Assembly (NCBI GenBank): GCA_018894105.1
Contig: CM032117.1
Coordinates: forward strand, 32,034,501 to 32,098,500
Source of the DNA: Jacaranda mimosifolia
Lineage: Eukaryota > Streptophyta > Magnoliopsida > Lamiales > Bignoniaceae
Length of the DNA: 64,000 nt
Direction of reading: 5' to 3'
The notes beneath the pieces are model-generated. The model saw only the letters and a program-made list of their open reading frames with translations, was not told the origin of the DNA and searched no databases. The position numbers were made by a program, and so were the translations under genes. Below are positions 44,400 to 56,620 of this stretch, piece by piece. Positions within the stretch are counted from its first letter, which is position 1. Each line of letters begins with the position of its first letter.

Positions 44400-45190
44400 G
44401 GGAAATCAATCTCTACCCCATCTCAGGAGGATCCTGTGCTTCTTCTCCTGTTAGGGCATATGCATGAGCTTGGACATTCTGTCTCCCGCTAGCTCCTGCC
44501 GTCTATTTTCCCTTTCCTATGTGTGTTAGGCCTTTCTGTCTAGGGCAATCTCTCACATAGTGCTGTTCGCTACCGCAACCCACACATTTGCCTTGTTTTC
44601 TCCAACATCTAGACTCTTCATGGACAAACCCCCCATAGAATTCACATTGTTTGGGTACCCTCTCTTGGGTTAAATTTGCTTTCTTGTCAGAATGAGGGGC
44701 TAGTTGATTGGTGCTTCCAACTTGGGGTCTTGGTTGCTTTCTTCCGATATCACTCTGCTTCTTAAACCATATCTTTTCCTGCAGTTCTGACTTAAGTTGC
44801 AGTGCCCTGCTTACTGCTAGATTTAGATTTGGCAAATCACAAGTAGCCAAGCCTTGCCTAAGCTCTGGTTGCAGCCCTTGTACGAATCGTTGTGCATGTC
44901 AACCTTTGTCATCTTGTATCTAGGAAGCATATTGTATCAGTCGGCTAAAAGTAGCCTCATATGGACTTACAACGTGTGCCCCCTATACAAGGTTCATAAA
45001 CTCTCTTTCTCTTGCTTGTTTCACCACTTTTGGCACAAATTTACTCATGAACTCTTAGATGAAATTCTCCCAAGTTCGGCGGGTTCCTTCAGTCGTCCAT
45101 CTTCGATAAATCATCTTCCACCAACTCCAGGTGGAACCTTTCAAAAGGAATGTGGCAAATCAACTTTATCGATTCTACCAAGCTTCTAAA
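44400..45190 (-). pseudogene. first gag relic of the element, 5'-truncated
   Basis: On the minus strand, from about 45150, blocks of the middle of gag appear (STWSWW-like, RTWENF, EFMSKFVPKVVKQARERE; RLIQYAS). The open frame 44850-44503 (ATCDLPNLNLAVSRALQLKS) follows, with two knuckles: CEFYGGFVHEESRC, whose second Cys is Tyr, and CVGCGSEQHYVRDC, which is intact. A protease-like AYALTGEEA trace is near 44455. The N-terminal about 150 residues are missing. It matches the gag relic at 58.8-60.0 kb closely at the DNA level (for example around 45062-45160 against 59478-59576). Confidence 0.8.
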
Positions 45191-45605
45191 GATAAAAGAA
45201 AGAAAATGATTATTACGAAACTAAATCGAACTTAAAAATACGCAAATCTTAATCATTCTACGATAAATGATAAGATCCCACAAACATTCTTGTAGTTCTC
45301 AAATTCATCTTAAATCTTCGAATCACACAAGAACTCCCAATATGCAAAATAACTAAAATTCAATGTTTCAAAAATCACATCCTGACATAACTTAGGTATT
45401 CCAGAATTTAAGTATCCATATCTAAAACATTTCTAAATTCAATCTCAATTTCCATATCACCTGAAAATATTCATTTTCACAATCACATACTATGAGCAAG
45501 ACCTAGTAATTCAAATTAAGTCTCTAGCAAGCCAATCAGATTCAATTACAATAGTCATTCCTACGTGAACCTAGGTCATCAAAACCTAGGCTTCGATACC
45601 ACATC

Positions 45606-48600
45606 TGTAGCGCCCCCACTCGAAACAACACCTAAGTCGAGGTGCCACTTAGTTCAATCTTAAATTGAACCCAAAATACAAATCAAAAGCATTTCAAACT
45701 TATCAGAAATAGCAGCAGATTCCAACTTAAACAAACATTAAATAAACTCATAACAAACAACACATATACTAAACATATGGCACTGAATCTCAAATCTAAT
45801 TTATCAGAAACAGTGGAAATTTCAAACTTAATTAACTCATCAAATTATTAAGTAAATGTGATAATTCACCTTCTTATCTCTAGCAACATTTACATGCCTT
45901 AACTCATCAGCATCAACATGATATCATCACAATGTCTCGAGTACAAGCTAAATATTCATATGATTCCATATATATACATTCAAACACCTGTTCTATTGCA
46001 AGAGATAATTTTCCTCCAATTCAAACTAGAAATCCACATCCATCATTTATCCATGTCTGAGAAAATCAAAGTAATACAAGGGGGGGAGGCTAAGTCCAAA
46101 GGACTTAGTGAGGGATAATCATAATAGTAACTACAAAAATCTATCGAGGCAGAATCAACTCAATAGATTATCATTAGTCAATCAGAACAAGAGCATAGCA
46201 AACGAATACAGGCAGAGTACAATCAGACAGAACAGTCAGGTTACAGGCGAAACGGATACAAACAGACAAACTGATCATAACAGGAAATCATAACACAGTC
46301 AGGTAGAACAGATATTTTCAGATTTCAAGAGTATCAGTAGTAACTAGCTCAAGAGTTGTGGCTGTCAGTTTGAATGGCTCGAGATCGTCTCAACCGGATC
46401 AATTCAGGAGGAATGATCTATCTCAATCGAATTAGTTAGAGAGAAAATACAGATGGCTCATCCGGCCTGGACAATGACCCGATCTAGACAAAAAAACTTA
46501 CGCAACCTTGTTGCTCTATGAATGGAATATGAGCAATCAGAATACAGTCAGAAAATGGAACATAACCTATCAATTAGATTTCCTTATCACAAGTTGTGGG
46601 CTTATGGCTTATCCTGTGCACCTAGCAGGGATTAATGTCCTAGGGTTTATGGCTTATCCCAAGCACACAACTGGGATTAACATCCCGTTACTTAATCAGA
46701 ATTCAGGGCTTATGGCTTATCCCTCACACGGCAGTGATTAATGTCCTAAGGTTTATAGCTTATCCCATGCTCACACAGTAGGGATTAACATCCCAAAATA
46801 AAAGTACAAATAGATAACAGACAGTCAAATAACTGATCGAACAGATAACAATACAGATAGTACAGAACAGTACATAAATGCTGATGAGGCAACAGATAAC
46901 ATAATAAAACAGAATAGATAACAGACAGTGTTAGATAATGGATTAGTGCAGATAACAAATAGGAGTTCTGGGCGCCAGAACAGACATAAACAAAATTGAT
47001 ATCAAAGATAACCCTCACAGGGGTGTTCAAATCAGATAATAGATAACAAATCAGAATTCCAACATATTTTAGATTTCAAACAAACAGAGTACAGTACAGA
47101 AATAGAAAACCTACACATGGGCTTATCATAATAACAGATAGTTAGGAAAGGTGTCAAATTAGCAGACCCTTACCTTTGTAGTTCTCAGATATAGAGACCA
47201 TAGTCAGCAATCCTATTAGTCAGCAGGACCCACTCCTTCGTCACCTAATCCAAAAGAGTATAATTATAGTTAAAATCCACATTTGACCTCAATAATCGCT
47301 ATTATGCTTATCATCAATCTAAAATTACTAATTTCTCGCTTAACATGGTAAAGGTTAGGGTTCTATTGGCACTATCGGTACTAAACGGATCAAATAAGCC
47401 ATTAAATAGACATAGTCATAGGGTTCATACCAATGCGAGTAAAAGATATAATCAATTTCCTAATTACATAATTAACCTCATAACAATGTGCTATATCAAT
47501 AAATTTTGTCCAATTATTTTAATTAACCCAATTTTGTCACTTAGGTCCCAAATTTAGGTTTAACCACTTTAATTAATTGAATAGATCCCAAAATTATCAT
47601 ATAATATAACAAGATTCGGGTTCACTAACTATACAATAATATGAATGTCTTGATGCTTTTGATCAAATCATGCGTATTCTTTCGTTGGTACAACACATCA
47701 CAAGACTTGAGGGTATATACATACACATGCACACAACTGTAAAATCATCTCCATTTTTACCAGATTTCTTCCTTTCGAAGGTCCGAAATCACAATCAACT
47801 TGCATGCATGTGATCACCGCGATGAGATGAACATTCTGTTCTGTTGCCACCACCCGCTGTCAGAAAATCTCAAGACCACCACCAAACTATGCCTTTTAGC
47901 CCCCTCAACGAAACGCCCAGGTCAATTTTACCAAAATCCATCGAATTGAAGCTCAATTTCAGTCTCAATCCTCCAATGCCACCACTTGCCATCGTGCGGT
48001 TTTTCCTTAATTCCTCCGTCCACGGTGGTCCATTTGAGAAGATGAAGCTACCGCTGTGATCCTTGAGCTGAGCCCGTCAAAACGGTACCTGAGTCTGCCG
48101 TGAAAAGTTGGTAGAAAGAAAACCCACCAAAGGCTCCACCGCGACTGAGACTTTCTGGCTTTTTTTTTTCCCGCCGTTCCACTAGTAGCTTATGCAAGAA
48201 ATTAGTACCTTTGTGTTCTACTCAAAGAGAGGAAGAGAATGGTATATAATTTGAGGTATTTTCGTCGCCCGTGGAGGTTGCCGGAAAATGGTGGAAAACG
48301 GGAAAAAGAAAGGAGAAAATGGAGAAGAAAATGGGGAAAAGAAATAGGAAGAAAAGAGAAAGTTGACCTACAAATTAAAATGCAATTTTCAAAAATTGTA
48401 GTTTGACCCCCAAACTTTTTCCTCATCCTTTAATTAGGTCCTCCTAAAAATTGCAACACTTCAATTCGGCCCCAAGAAATAGTTAGTGCATGATTAGACC
48501 CTTTGACCCAAAATAAATACCATGCAACCCTCAAGATTGTAAAATATGATCTAATTAAGTCTTGCCTAATTGCATTTTTACCCCAAAACTTTCAAATATT

Positions 48601-48707
48601 TTGCAATTAAGTCCTTTTTCACTTATTTCGAGCCCTAAAACCCCACCAATCAAAATCTTGTTTTTTCCCAATTCTTATTTTTCAAAATCCCATTTAGTGG
48701 TGTTACT
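45606..48707 (-). repeat. 5' LTR of the 39.7-48.7 kb element
   Basis: A 3102-bp partner of 39656-42777. Its outer end reads GGTGTTACT where CA is expected, a point change at the terminus. The adjacent ATACT matches the left flank. Confidence 0.93.
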
Positions 48708-49489
48708 ATACTTTAAGTTAATACTTTTTTTTACACTATTTAGACCACGAAAGTTATCTTCATTTTAGCAATTTATATAGTAAAACATACACACAATTAA
48801 CATAGCGATATCTATAAGTTATAAGGATCTTTAACTGGCCAATATCACGATTAAAAAATGAAATGTAACATTAACAGGGCTCACTTCAAGAACTGTTTTC
48901 TTTTCATTAAGTACTATGGTAAATTGTATTCTTTCCTTTTCTTTTGCTATTCAGGTATGTAACTTTTAACTATTATTTTAAGGAGTTTTTAGAATTTTTC
49001 TAAAAGAATATTGTAATAAATTATAATAAAAAATTAAATTCTTAAGCACCAAAATTTATAAGTCCAAATTATATGTTATTTAACTACTTCAACTATAACA
49101 TAAAGTCATTTAATAATTTAAAAAATTATACGTCAATTCATCATCTAATCTAAGATAAAAGAAATTAAGTTTACTATAGATTATTTATACAAAAAAATGG
49201 AGCTGAAATTTAGAGGAATCGAAAAAATAAAGAGAAGTCATTATTAGAGGGAATCAAAAATTTGGAAGAAATCAAGTTAAATTATTATGTCAAACTAATA
49301 ATAAAATAATGGTTAACATTTTTTATGGGCCAAATTTTGGAGGGAAACAAAATTGCATTGTCATCCAAATTCAGTAACAAAAAACAATTGGTTACAATTT
49401 GTATTTAGCCAACTTTTGAATCAAGGAAATTTTGGCAGGACTATAAATCAATATTACATAAAATTGGTAAGCAAAGAAATTGTTACCAT
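48708..49489. other. CACTA interior, contains second copy of a direct repeat
   Basis: No gene. Bases about 48960-49270 are the diverged partner of 39290-39560. TTGGAGGGAAAC-type words recur here, near 39540 and near 51100. Confidence 0.5.
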
Positions 49490-51010
49490 TGCTAAAGTCC
49501 AATTCTTAAAAAGAGATTAGTTCAAACCCATCAAGAAAGTCCAATTTACTAATTAACTACAAAATTGGTCAAACCAATTCAATAAAAAAGAAGTTGGTGA
49601 AGCCTAATTAACTAAAATTTTAACTTAATGTGAAGACTAATTCATGAAGAAAGCCCAATTTACTAATGTTCTAAAAAATTGGTCTTAATAATAATTAAAA
49701 AAAAAAAGTTGGTGAAGCCCAATTAACTGAATTTATAAATTATGTTAAGACTAGATCACTAAGAAAGCCCAATTTACTAACTCACTGAAAATTTACCAAG
49801 CTTGATTGAAAAAAAAAAGAAGAAGAAGAAGAAGAAGTCGGTGAAGTGTAAATTGATGTGAAGCCCAATTCACTTAAAAAGTTGTCAAGCCCAATTATAA
49901 AAAAGAAGTAATTGGGTGAAGCCAAATTAACCAACTCTTTAAATTAAGAAATAGACCAATTATTATATAAAGTCCAATTCACGAATTTATAATTAAAAAC
50001 ATTAATAAAGCAATTTTTAATTGAAGTATAATTCACCAATTTATTAAAAAATTTGGTGAAACACAATTATTAATTAAAAAATTGAAAGAGCACAATAACC
50101 AAATTTTAAATTATTATGATAAAAAATTGGTGAAATCTAATTCTTAGAGAAAGACCAATTAACTAATTCACTATAAATTTTGGTGAAGCTCAATTTTTAA
50201 AAATAAATTAGAGAAAACCAATTAACCAATTCTTTAAGTTAATGTCAGCCCTAATTCTTAAACAAAGAATACTAATTCCTTGAAAAATTGATGGACCCAA
50301 ATTAATAGAAAATAAGTTGGTAAAACTCAATTAATTAATTCTTTAAATTAATGTTAAGTGCAATTCTTAAATAAATAAACTAATTTACTATAAAACTAGT
50401 AAACCCCAATAAATAAAACAAAAGTTACTAATGCCCAATTAATTTATTTAGTCAAAATTTGGTCAAGCTTTTTTCTCAAGATGAAAGCCTCATTCACAAG
50501 TTAATCCACTTGTAATTTGTTCACTTCTTAGAAGAAAAAGAAAAAAAAAAAAAGAAGAAAAAGAAACTCAATAATTTATTCACTGAAAATTTTGATCAAG
50601 CTCAATTTCTTAAAGAAAACCAACAAATCATTTAGTCAATTCAAATTTTTTGAAGACCAACTCTTAAAACAAAGCCCAAATCACCAATTAATTCTCTATA
50701 AATTTAGTCAAACCTATTTCTTAAATGACAGCCCAACTAAAAAATAATCCACTATAAATTTGTTAAATCTCAACCCTTAAAAGAATTTCAGTTCAACAAA
50801 TAATTCACAAAAAAATTGTAACGTTGAATTCTATAATGAAATTGGCCCAATTAAGCAATTCTTTCATTTCAAATTTGTTTGAGTCCAATTCTTATAATAA
50901 GACATAACTCATCAGTTAAACCTTTGGTCAAGTCCAATTATAAAACTAAATCAAGCCCAATTAACTTCTTCTTTGAATTATTGCGAAACCCATTTCTTGA
51001 ACTAAAGCCC
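49490..51010. repeat. degenerate tandem repeats, unit about 115-130 bases
   Basis: A composite unit recurs with drift: GAAAGCCCAATTTACTAA, then a spacer, AAAAATTGGT, CAAGCCCAATT, A-rich, GAAGTTGGTGAAGCCCAATT, AACTAATT, CTTTAAATTAATGT, AAGACCAATTCTTAA. Clear restarts are near 49530, 49645 and 49760, then more diverged ones to about 51000. An (AAG)7-like tract is at about 49818-49838. It directly precedes the GTTAC-rich right end of the CACTA element. Confidence 0.75.
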
Positions 51011-51049
51011 AACTCACAAAGTATGGGTGCAAAATTAATTTAATTTCCA

Positions 51050-51477
51050 TTTACATTTAGTAATGAAAATAATTGTTACAATTGTGTACAATTGAATTTT
51101 GGAGGGAACGAATTTTTGGAGGGAAAATTAAATTAACTTTTGTAACCAGACATTTTTTTACAATATAATTTATTTGTAACGAACAGTTTCCTGTTATAAT
51201 AAATATTCAATTTTGTTACAAATAAATTTTCCTAAATGATAAAAAATATTATATGTGACAAAATGACATTTCCGTAAAGAATATTTATTTGGTTACATAA
51301 CATAAAAAATCTAACATAACAAATATTAGTTAAAGGTAACAAGAATTTTCTTTTGTTACTCAAGATAAGCATTTTAGTAACAAAAATTCAATTTTATTAT
51401 GATAAATACAATATTTGCCACAAAATTTACCGTCGTTACAAAAGATTTTGTTACATGAAATGCAATTTATTGTAGTG
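51050..51477. repeat. right subterminal repeats of the CACTA element
   Basis: Eleven or so GTTACA/TGTAAC/GTAACAA words in 430 bases, matching in type those at the left end. The terminus is TTTATTGTAGTG. Confidence 0.8.
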
Positions 51478-53555
51478 TATTCACTAGTTGCTAAAGCTGC
51501 AGCTGCTCAATAAAGAGATCCACACTTGTGCTTTGGAAGGTTTTAAGTACATGTGTATTATTAAGTAAATTGGAAAGTCAAATATGTGAGTACTGCTTTC
51601 ATCCGGCTAAAAGAAAATACTGAGAGGGTAATTGATATTCTTTTACTTTGACTTCGTGATACTTGCCAAAATTGTATTGATGTAATTATTATTGGTAACT
51701 TCAGAAGCTGGTTTTCTTTTAATTTCATATTTTTCTAAAGCAAACAAGAAAGATATATATATATATATATATATTTTTCTGGGGTTCCCTCCGTGAATCG
51801 TGATAGTCTCTCTGTACTTTCTGCCCTTCTTTACTTGCCAATAGTTGTAGGCATGTTTGTTCCATAGTGCTAAAAGTTTAGTAAGTAGTGATTGTGTATA
51901 AGTTTGTCTATTAGTATCTTATATTAATTGCTCTTGCACAAGGAATAAGCATTTTTACATCTTCTTTAAGGGCCGCTACTTTTCTGTGTAACAAGATTTT
52001 AGATTTGGTGGCTGTTGAGAACTAAACGGCAGCCACAATATCGGAACTGATGGACTCAAGAGTCGAGTCTAATGGAAAATATTACCCGCAATGATTCCAT
52101 CTTGTGTTCGCTTTTCCATAATTTCCCGATGATTTAAAAAGAAAGAAAAAAAATGAAAGTAAATATAATACACATAATTTTAAAAAATTACATTTCATAT
52201 GATAGTGATGCATCAAATCAAATTTTTTTGATATTTATTATATATTTATGAAACAAATTACTAAATACTTATATTTCATTATATTAATTAGTTCTTTTTT
52301 CTAAATATAATCACATCATTGCTAAAAAAAAATCAATTACAATAAATATACAAACAAAAATAAACAGCTACTTAAGTTTATTTTTAAATAATACTAATAT
52401 GTTAAAATAAAATTTTGAAAAAAAGGTACATATATATATTGATAAAATAGTAAATTGATCACTATAATGCATAGAGTTTACAGACACAAAACTGCAATTT
52501 GCATGGTGTGCCTTTTTCTAATTATATAATAAGTTTGAATAAATATTAATTAGTAAGTGAACATTTAATAGTAACGTATCATTTCAAAGTCATATAACTT
52601 CAAAATTACCAGAATTTAAAATTTTGTTAAAAATTGAACAATTGCAAACAATGAAGTACCTTCCTATATTATGTAGTATAAAATTGACAAAATTCAATTT
52701 TTGGGGATTCCTAGAAAGAGGTTGGATAAGTTTGAAAATAAAATGTATTTTATTGAATGTTGTCCAACTAATTAAAATATTTTGGGTGTTGATCACCAAA
52801 ATAGAAAACCTAAGCTACCTATTTGAGCTTGGATACAAAAAACTTCCAAAAAGGGCCAGACTAGTATGAAATTCTACACAAAATCCGTGCACTAATTGAG
52901 ATAAGTGAAAAGTGATCCAAAATTGATAGTGGGGCATTTAAATTCGATCCACCTTGAGCTTGAAATGATGCACGAGCGAGCAGCATCAGACATTCTGTTC
53001 ATGATGCTGAAAAAACTTGCGGCAAAGAGCATGATAGAGCAGCACGGACTCCTACACCAGAATCCAAGTCCCAATATCTGAACCAGACTGAAGTAGGTAG
53101 AGAAGCAGCAGCCGAAAACAATAGCAGCAAATAAAATGTCCTAACAACAATTACTGTGCTGCTGTGCCTAATTCCAAAGAGACCGAGAGAATTCAGCGTC
53201 CATAGCATCAGCATGCAAAGGCATAGTAAAATCTGGAGAACCAAACCGAAGTGCCAGGCAAGCGCAAACCAAATCTAATCCAAGGAGATGATGCAGGGTG
53301 CCAAGCTAGGACAGGCCCCATGAACCGTGCGAGGGCAACACCTGCGCGCACTGTAAAGATGGGATCGCACTCGGTTCAGGGAACCTGTGACACAGTAAGA
53401 CCCTACCAAAAACCAAAGCAACGGCAAGCTGAGAAGATTAATAGATTGCATTACAAGAGAGACAATCAAAACCATGACAATAGCAAAGAACAGAAATTGA
53501 TCCAGAGACCTGATTGAACCCGAACAGAAGCCCACAAACCGATTCATTTAAATCT
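51478..53555. other. intergenic sequence, nothing recognised except microsatellite
   Basis: The right flank of the CACTA insertion. A (TA)n tract lies at about 51753-51772. From about 52880 the composition becomes more GC-balanced. Frames there (minus strand) may be the 3' tail of the LINE relic that follows, but show no domain. Confidence 0.45.
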
Positions 53556-53559
53556 GATG

Positions 53560-54215
53560 GAATATTCAGTTCCTCTATCCAAATGATTGACTGTACCTTT
53601 CTAGGGAGTTGGTTACTTTCAAGAATAATAGCGTGAGGAGCTTGAGCAGGCCACCTTCGCAAGGTAGTCTGCTGCAGCATTACCCTCCCTAAAATGTATT
53701 TGAACGACACATCAGTGGCTGAATATATTTCCTGATCTTCCCAATCAAGTGTGGCTGTGCCAGGCTCCAAAGGTGTGGTTGATTATTTATAATGAGACTT
53801 ATTGCTACCTGAGCATCCATGTCAACCGTAATGTTTGAAATCATCTATTTCTGAGAGCAAAGTTCCAGACCTATGAGGACTGCGGCCAGCTCAGCTACTG
53901 TGTTTGTGGCCTGCCTAAGTGGATGAATGAATGCAAAGAGAACCGATTGTCACTGTTTCTGAGAATACCTGCAGGTCCGCCTGGGTTGCTTTGAGATGCA
54001 CTATCAGTGTTAACTGTTAAGTTTAAAGAGACCGAGGCTCTTGTTGGGGGGGGGGGGGTAACCATCTCACTATCTTGCACTCAGCAGGTTTATGTTGAGG
54101 AAAGGATATGTTGAATAGGGCAGCTGTAAGAAAGATCTCCCTTCCAGTGATTTGGCTCAAACACTCCTGTTTTATGAGCCACCAGGTGAGAATTGGGATT
54201 ATTATCCTCATGTGG
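53560..54215 (-). pseudogene. LINE-type RNase H (RVT_3-like) relic
   Basis: On the minus strand, from about 54215, the linker KIVRWLPPPP precedes RNase H-like blocks: LNLTVNTDSASQSNPGG then AGILRNS (about 54030-53955; the first Asp is kept), AELAAVLIGLELCSQK (about 53900-53855), ITVDMDAQVAISLI (about 53835-53795) and HFREGNAAADYLAKVACSSS (about 53700-53640). The blocks are in two or three frames with stops. This domain order and linker are known from the C-terminal end of plant L1-type LINE ORF2 and related proteins. A run of 13 G's (54046-54058 on +) encodes the proline run. No reverse transcriptase is seen upstream, so it is truncated. Confidence 0.7.
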
Positions 54216-54717
54216 ACCTATGAACCAGTAAAAGCCCTTAATTTCCAAGATTGAAATAACAATATTGAAATGTTAGTGGTGTTAGACATTGTGAAATGAA
54301 AAATATGAGCAAAGAAATTCTACAATCTTTGAGCAAAAGTACAAGAAAGAAATTGTTGAATCATGTTCCCAAACTCATGACAGTGTGATAAGGATGCCTT
54401 GTCAACCCTGGGGCTCGACCCCAAACTTTTGACCTCAATCCTAATGAAATCCCTTAGCAAGGATAAAATGAACTTGCTGCTCGTGGCGTGGAATTAAGGC
54501 TGAGTAACTAACATGATTACATTGGGATCGGCCCTGAAGTCCCTAAACTCAGTTGCATTCAATGCTGGCAAACTACCAATACATTCTATTTCTTCCTTAC
54601 ATTAATAATAGGCGGTGACACTTTGTGTCTGTACTAAAGCTATCAGATGGTAGGGTAGTGGTGCATTCCTTCCACTTGCCAGAGTGGAGGATCTGACTAA
54701 TCCTTTTGGAAAATAGT
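54216..54717. other. intergenic sequence
   Basis: No gene or repeat recognised. The last five bases before 54718 (ATAGT) would be one copy of the next element's target duplication; its partner lies outside the window. Confidence 0.5.
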
Positions 54718-55739
54718 TGTAGCGTCCCGTCCGGGAGGTGCCTGCTTCAACCCAAGGTGCTACTCCAATCAGTCTTGAGTCATTCAGACTTCATATTCGA
54801 TGGGCCCATAAAATTTTTTCACAATATCCAAGGACAACAACATGCTTTAAACTTAAAGCAGCACCACTAAGATACCATAAACATAAAATATACAAACAAG
54901 TCGTCTAATATTATTCACCACAATTTATACATGTTGCAAACCTTCAACTCAACTTTACATATCATAACCTCTCTAAGTCAAGGCATGATGTCCAAGTGAT
55001 CCCATAAGCACGTTCAAGCACTTATCTCATTACCAAATATATCCTCCAATCCAAGCCTGAAGCACAAGTCCATCATCGAATCCTGTCGAGGAAAATCAAG
55101 AAATACATATGAGGGTTAGTCTTAAGGACTCAGTGAGGGATAATAAGTAGCAGCTCACGGATCTGTCGAAGAATCAGTAGTTCTACAGAGTGCTACTGGC
55201 ATGAAAATAAAGAAAACATGAATATGCCAGAATAAGAATGTTAAAGGCTCAACTATTAATCAATGGTAGCTCAAAAACTGTGACTGTTGGCTCATTGGCC
55301 TGATCGTCTCGACTGATCCTGCATTGGGAGGTTTAGGGACATCTCAATCGATCACAGTCGGGAGGAATTACTGCTGGCTCATATGGCCAGGAACATCAAC
55401 CTAATCTAGACTAGGAAACCACTCCAGCCTTATTGCTTCTTGAGCAGAGTACAATTAAGAATAACAATCCCAATAGTATATGTATTCCAATTAATTTAAA
55501 GACAACATGCATATCCGATTCTCCTTATACCAAACAACTAATTAAAAGTTTAATGGCTCAAGCATAACAACTTGGCAATAACATTTTGATAACAGAATAG
55601 TAACCAAACAGTCAAATAACAAAACAAACAGATAACAAAACAATTGATAACAACATAGTCGATAACAGTACAGTCGATAACAGAACAATCGATAATAGTT
55701 TCCAGTCAATAATAGTTTCCAGTCAAATCGATCATAACA

Positions 55740-55985
55740 TCACATCCTGAGCTCAATGGCTGAGATCAACATAATAACATGTCCCGGGCTCAATAGTTGG
55801 GATCAACAAAATTGGCTTACCATAACAGCATGTTCCGAGCATAACAGCTGGGATCAACATATCAAGCTTATCAATTTTCCCTATTTCTGTCATTCCAAAC
55901 ATGTCCGCACGTCTCGAGCTCAATAGTTGGGAACAACTTAACAGACTTAACAGTATGCCCAAGTATAACAGTTGGGATTAACTTA
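55740..55985. repeat. LTR minisatellite, TCCCGAGC...TGGGA units
   Basis: About five units combine CCGAGCATAACAGCTGGGAT-type sequence with CAACATAACA/TTATCAAC. Each unit carries a short TCCC...GGGA hairpin, as does the GGGATTAACATCCC array in the sister family. The other LTR has it at about 61925-62135. Confidence 0.7.
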
Positions 55986-56237
55986 TCAACATGATTCAAA
56001 TAAGCCGACATAGCAAATCAACAATATAGAAACAAATCATGTAAGCCGACAAGGCCAAACATGTGATAGCAGAACTAATTCATTTTGATTGATATCGAAT
56101 ACGATAACGACATGTTCTGGGCATAAGAATGGAAATGATCAATTCGAATCAAGGCACGAATAACTGAACAAAACCCTCACAGGGTATGCAAAACGATTAA
56201 CTAATACAATTCAGGAGCTCACAAACGATTACCAAAG

Positions 56238-56620
56238 CAGTAGAACCTTACAGGGTTTCAACAATCAATAACCGATACAATTGAATCGAGATAAGTATTG
56301 AAGCGGTAGAACCTCGTAGGGTTTAGAATTCAGCAATAAACGATAATGGTAGTCTAGACAACAGAACTCATGGGGTCAGAAAGCAACAATAACGATAATC
56401 AGATTAGATATCAAGCGATAGAACCTCATAAGGTTCAAAAAATCAGCAATAAACGATAATGATAGTCAAGACAGTAGAACCTCATAGGGTTCAGAAATAA
56501 GCAATTAATGATAATGATAGTCAAAGACAGGTATCTGAACAATGGACCCTCACAGGGTTCAATCACGATGCAATTGCTTTACCAAAACAATTACTAGATC
56601 AGTGGATCCTCACAGGGTAC
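56238..56620. repeat. LTR minisatellite, GTAGAACCTCATAGGGTTCA units
   Basis: Six or seven copies of a roughly 55-70 base unit: GTAGAACCTCATAGGGTTCA, AGCAATAAACGATAATGATA, GTCAAGACA. They are repeated at about 62425-62800 in the second LTR. Unit sequences vary between copies and between LTRs. Confidence 0.8.

Larger units (their letters stand above)
39656..48707 (-). mobile_element. 9.05-kb gag-only LTR retrotransposon inserted in the CACTA element
   Basis: LTRs are at 39656-42777 and 45606-48707. On the minus strand they start TGTAACACCCC (damaged to AGTAAC in the right copy) and end GGGGGCGCTACA. ATACT at 39651-39655 and 48708-48712 is the 5-bp target duplication. The primer site (minus) is at 45601-45585, TGGTATCGAAGCCTAGG. 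A polypurine tract (minus) lies at about 42800-42778, TTTAAGGGGGTAGGAT. The interior carries two gag relics in tandem and no protease beyond traces, RT, RNase H or integrase. The LTRs differ at many sites (several percent by eye), so insertion is much older than that of the gypsy element at 10.8 kb. Confidence 0.93.
34271..51477. mobile_element. 17.2-kb CACTA transposon, non-autonomous, heavily nested
   Basis: The left end is CACTACAACAAATTAC (34271). The right end, inverted, is CACTACAATAAATTGC (to 51477). TAT at 34268-34270 and 51478-51480 is a perfect 3-bp target duplication, the length expected for CACTA elements. Both ends carry dense GTAAC/GTTAC repeats. No transposase frame is visible. 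It contains a MITE, a tRNA-like element, a piece of another CACTA family and a complete 9.05-kb LTR retrotransposon. Without the LTR element it is about 8.15 kb. Confidence 0.88.

Noticed and set aside
44708..45189. Plus-strand ORFs of 71 and 111 residues
   Set aside because: They are the opposite strand of the minus-strand gag relic.
52892..53547. Cys/Ser/Leu-rich minus-strand ORFs
   Set aside because: Probably the 3' tail of the LINE relic; no domain and several overlapping frames.
56238..56620. CRISPR-like spaced repeats
   Set aside because: Units are degenerate, spacers are not unique, and the array is duplicated in both LTRs; it is an LTR minisatellite.
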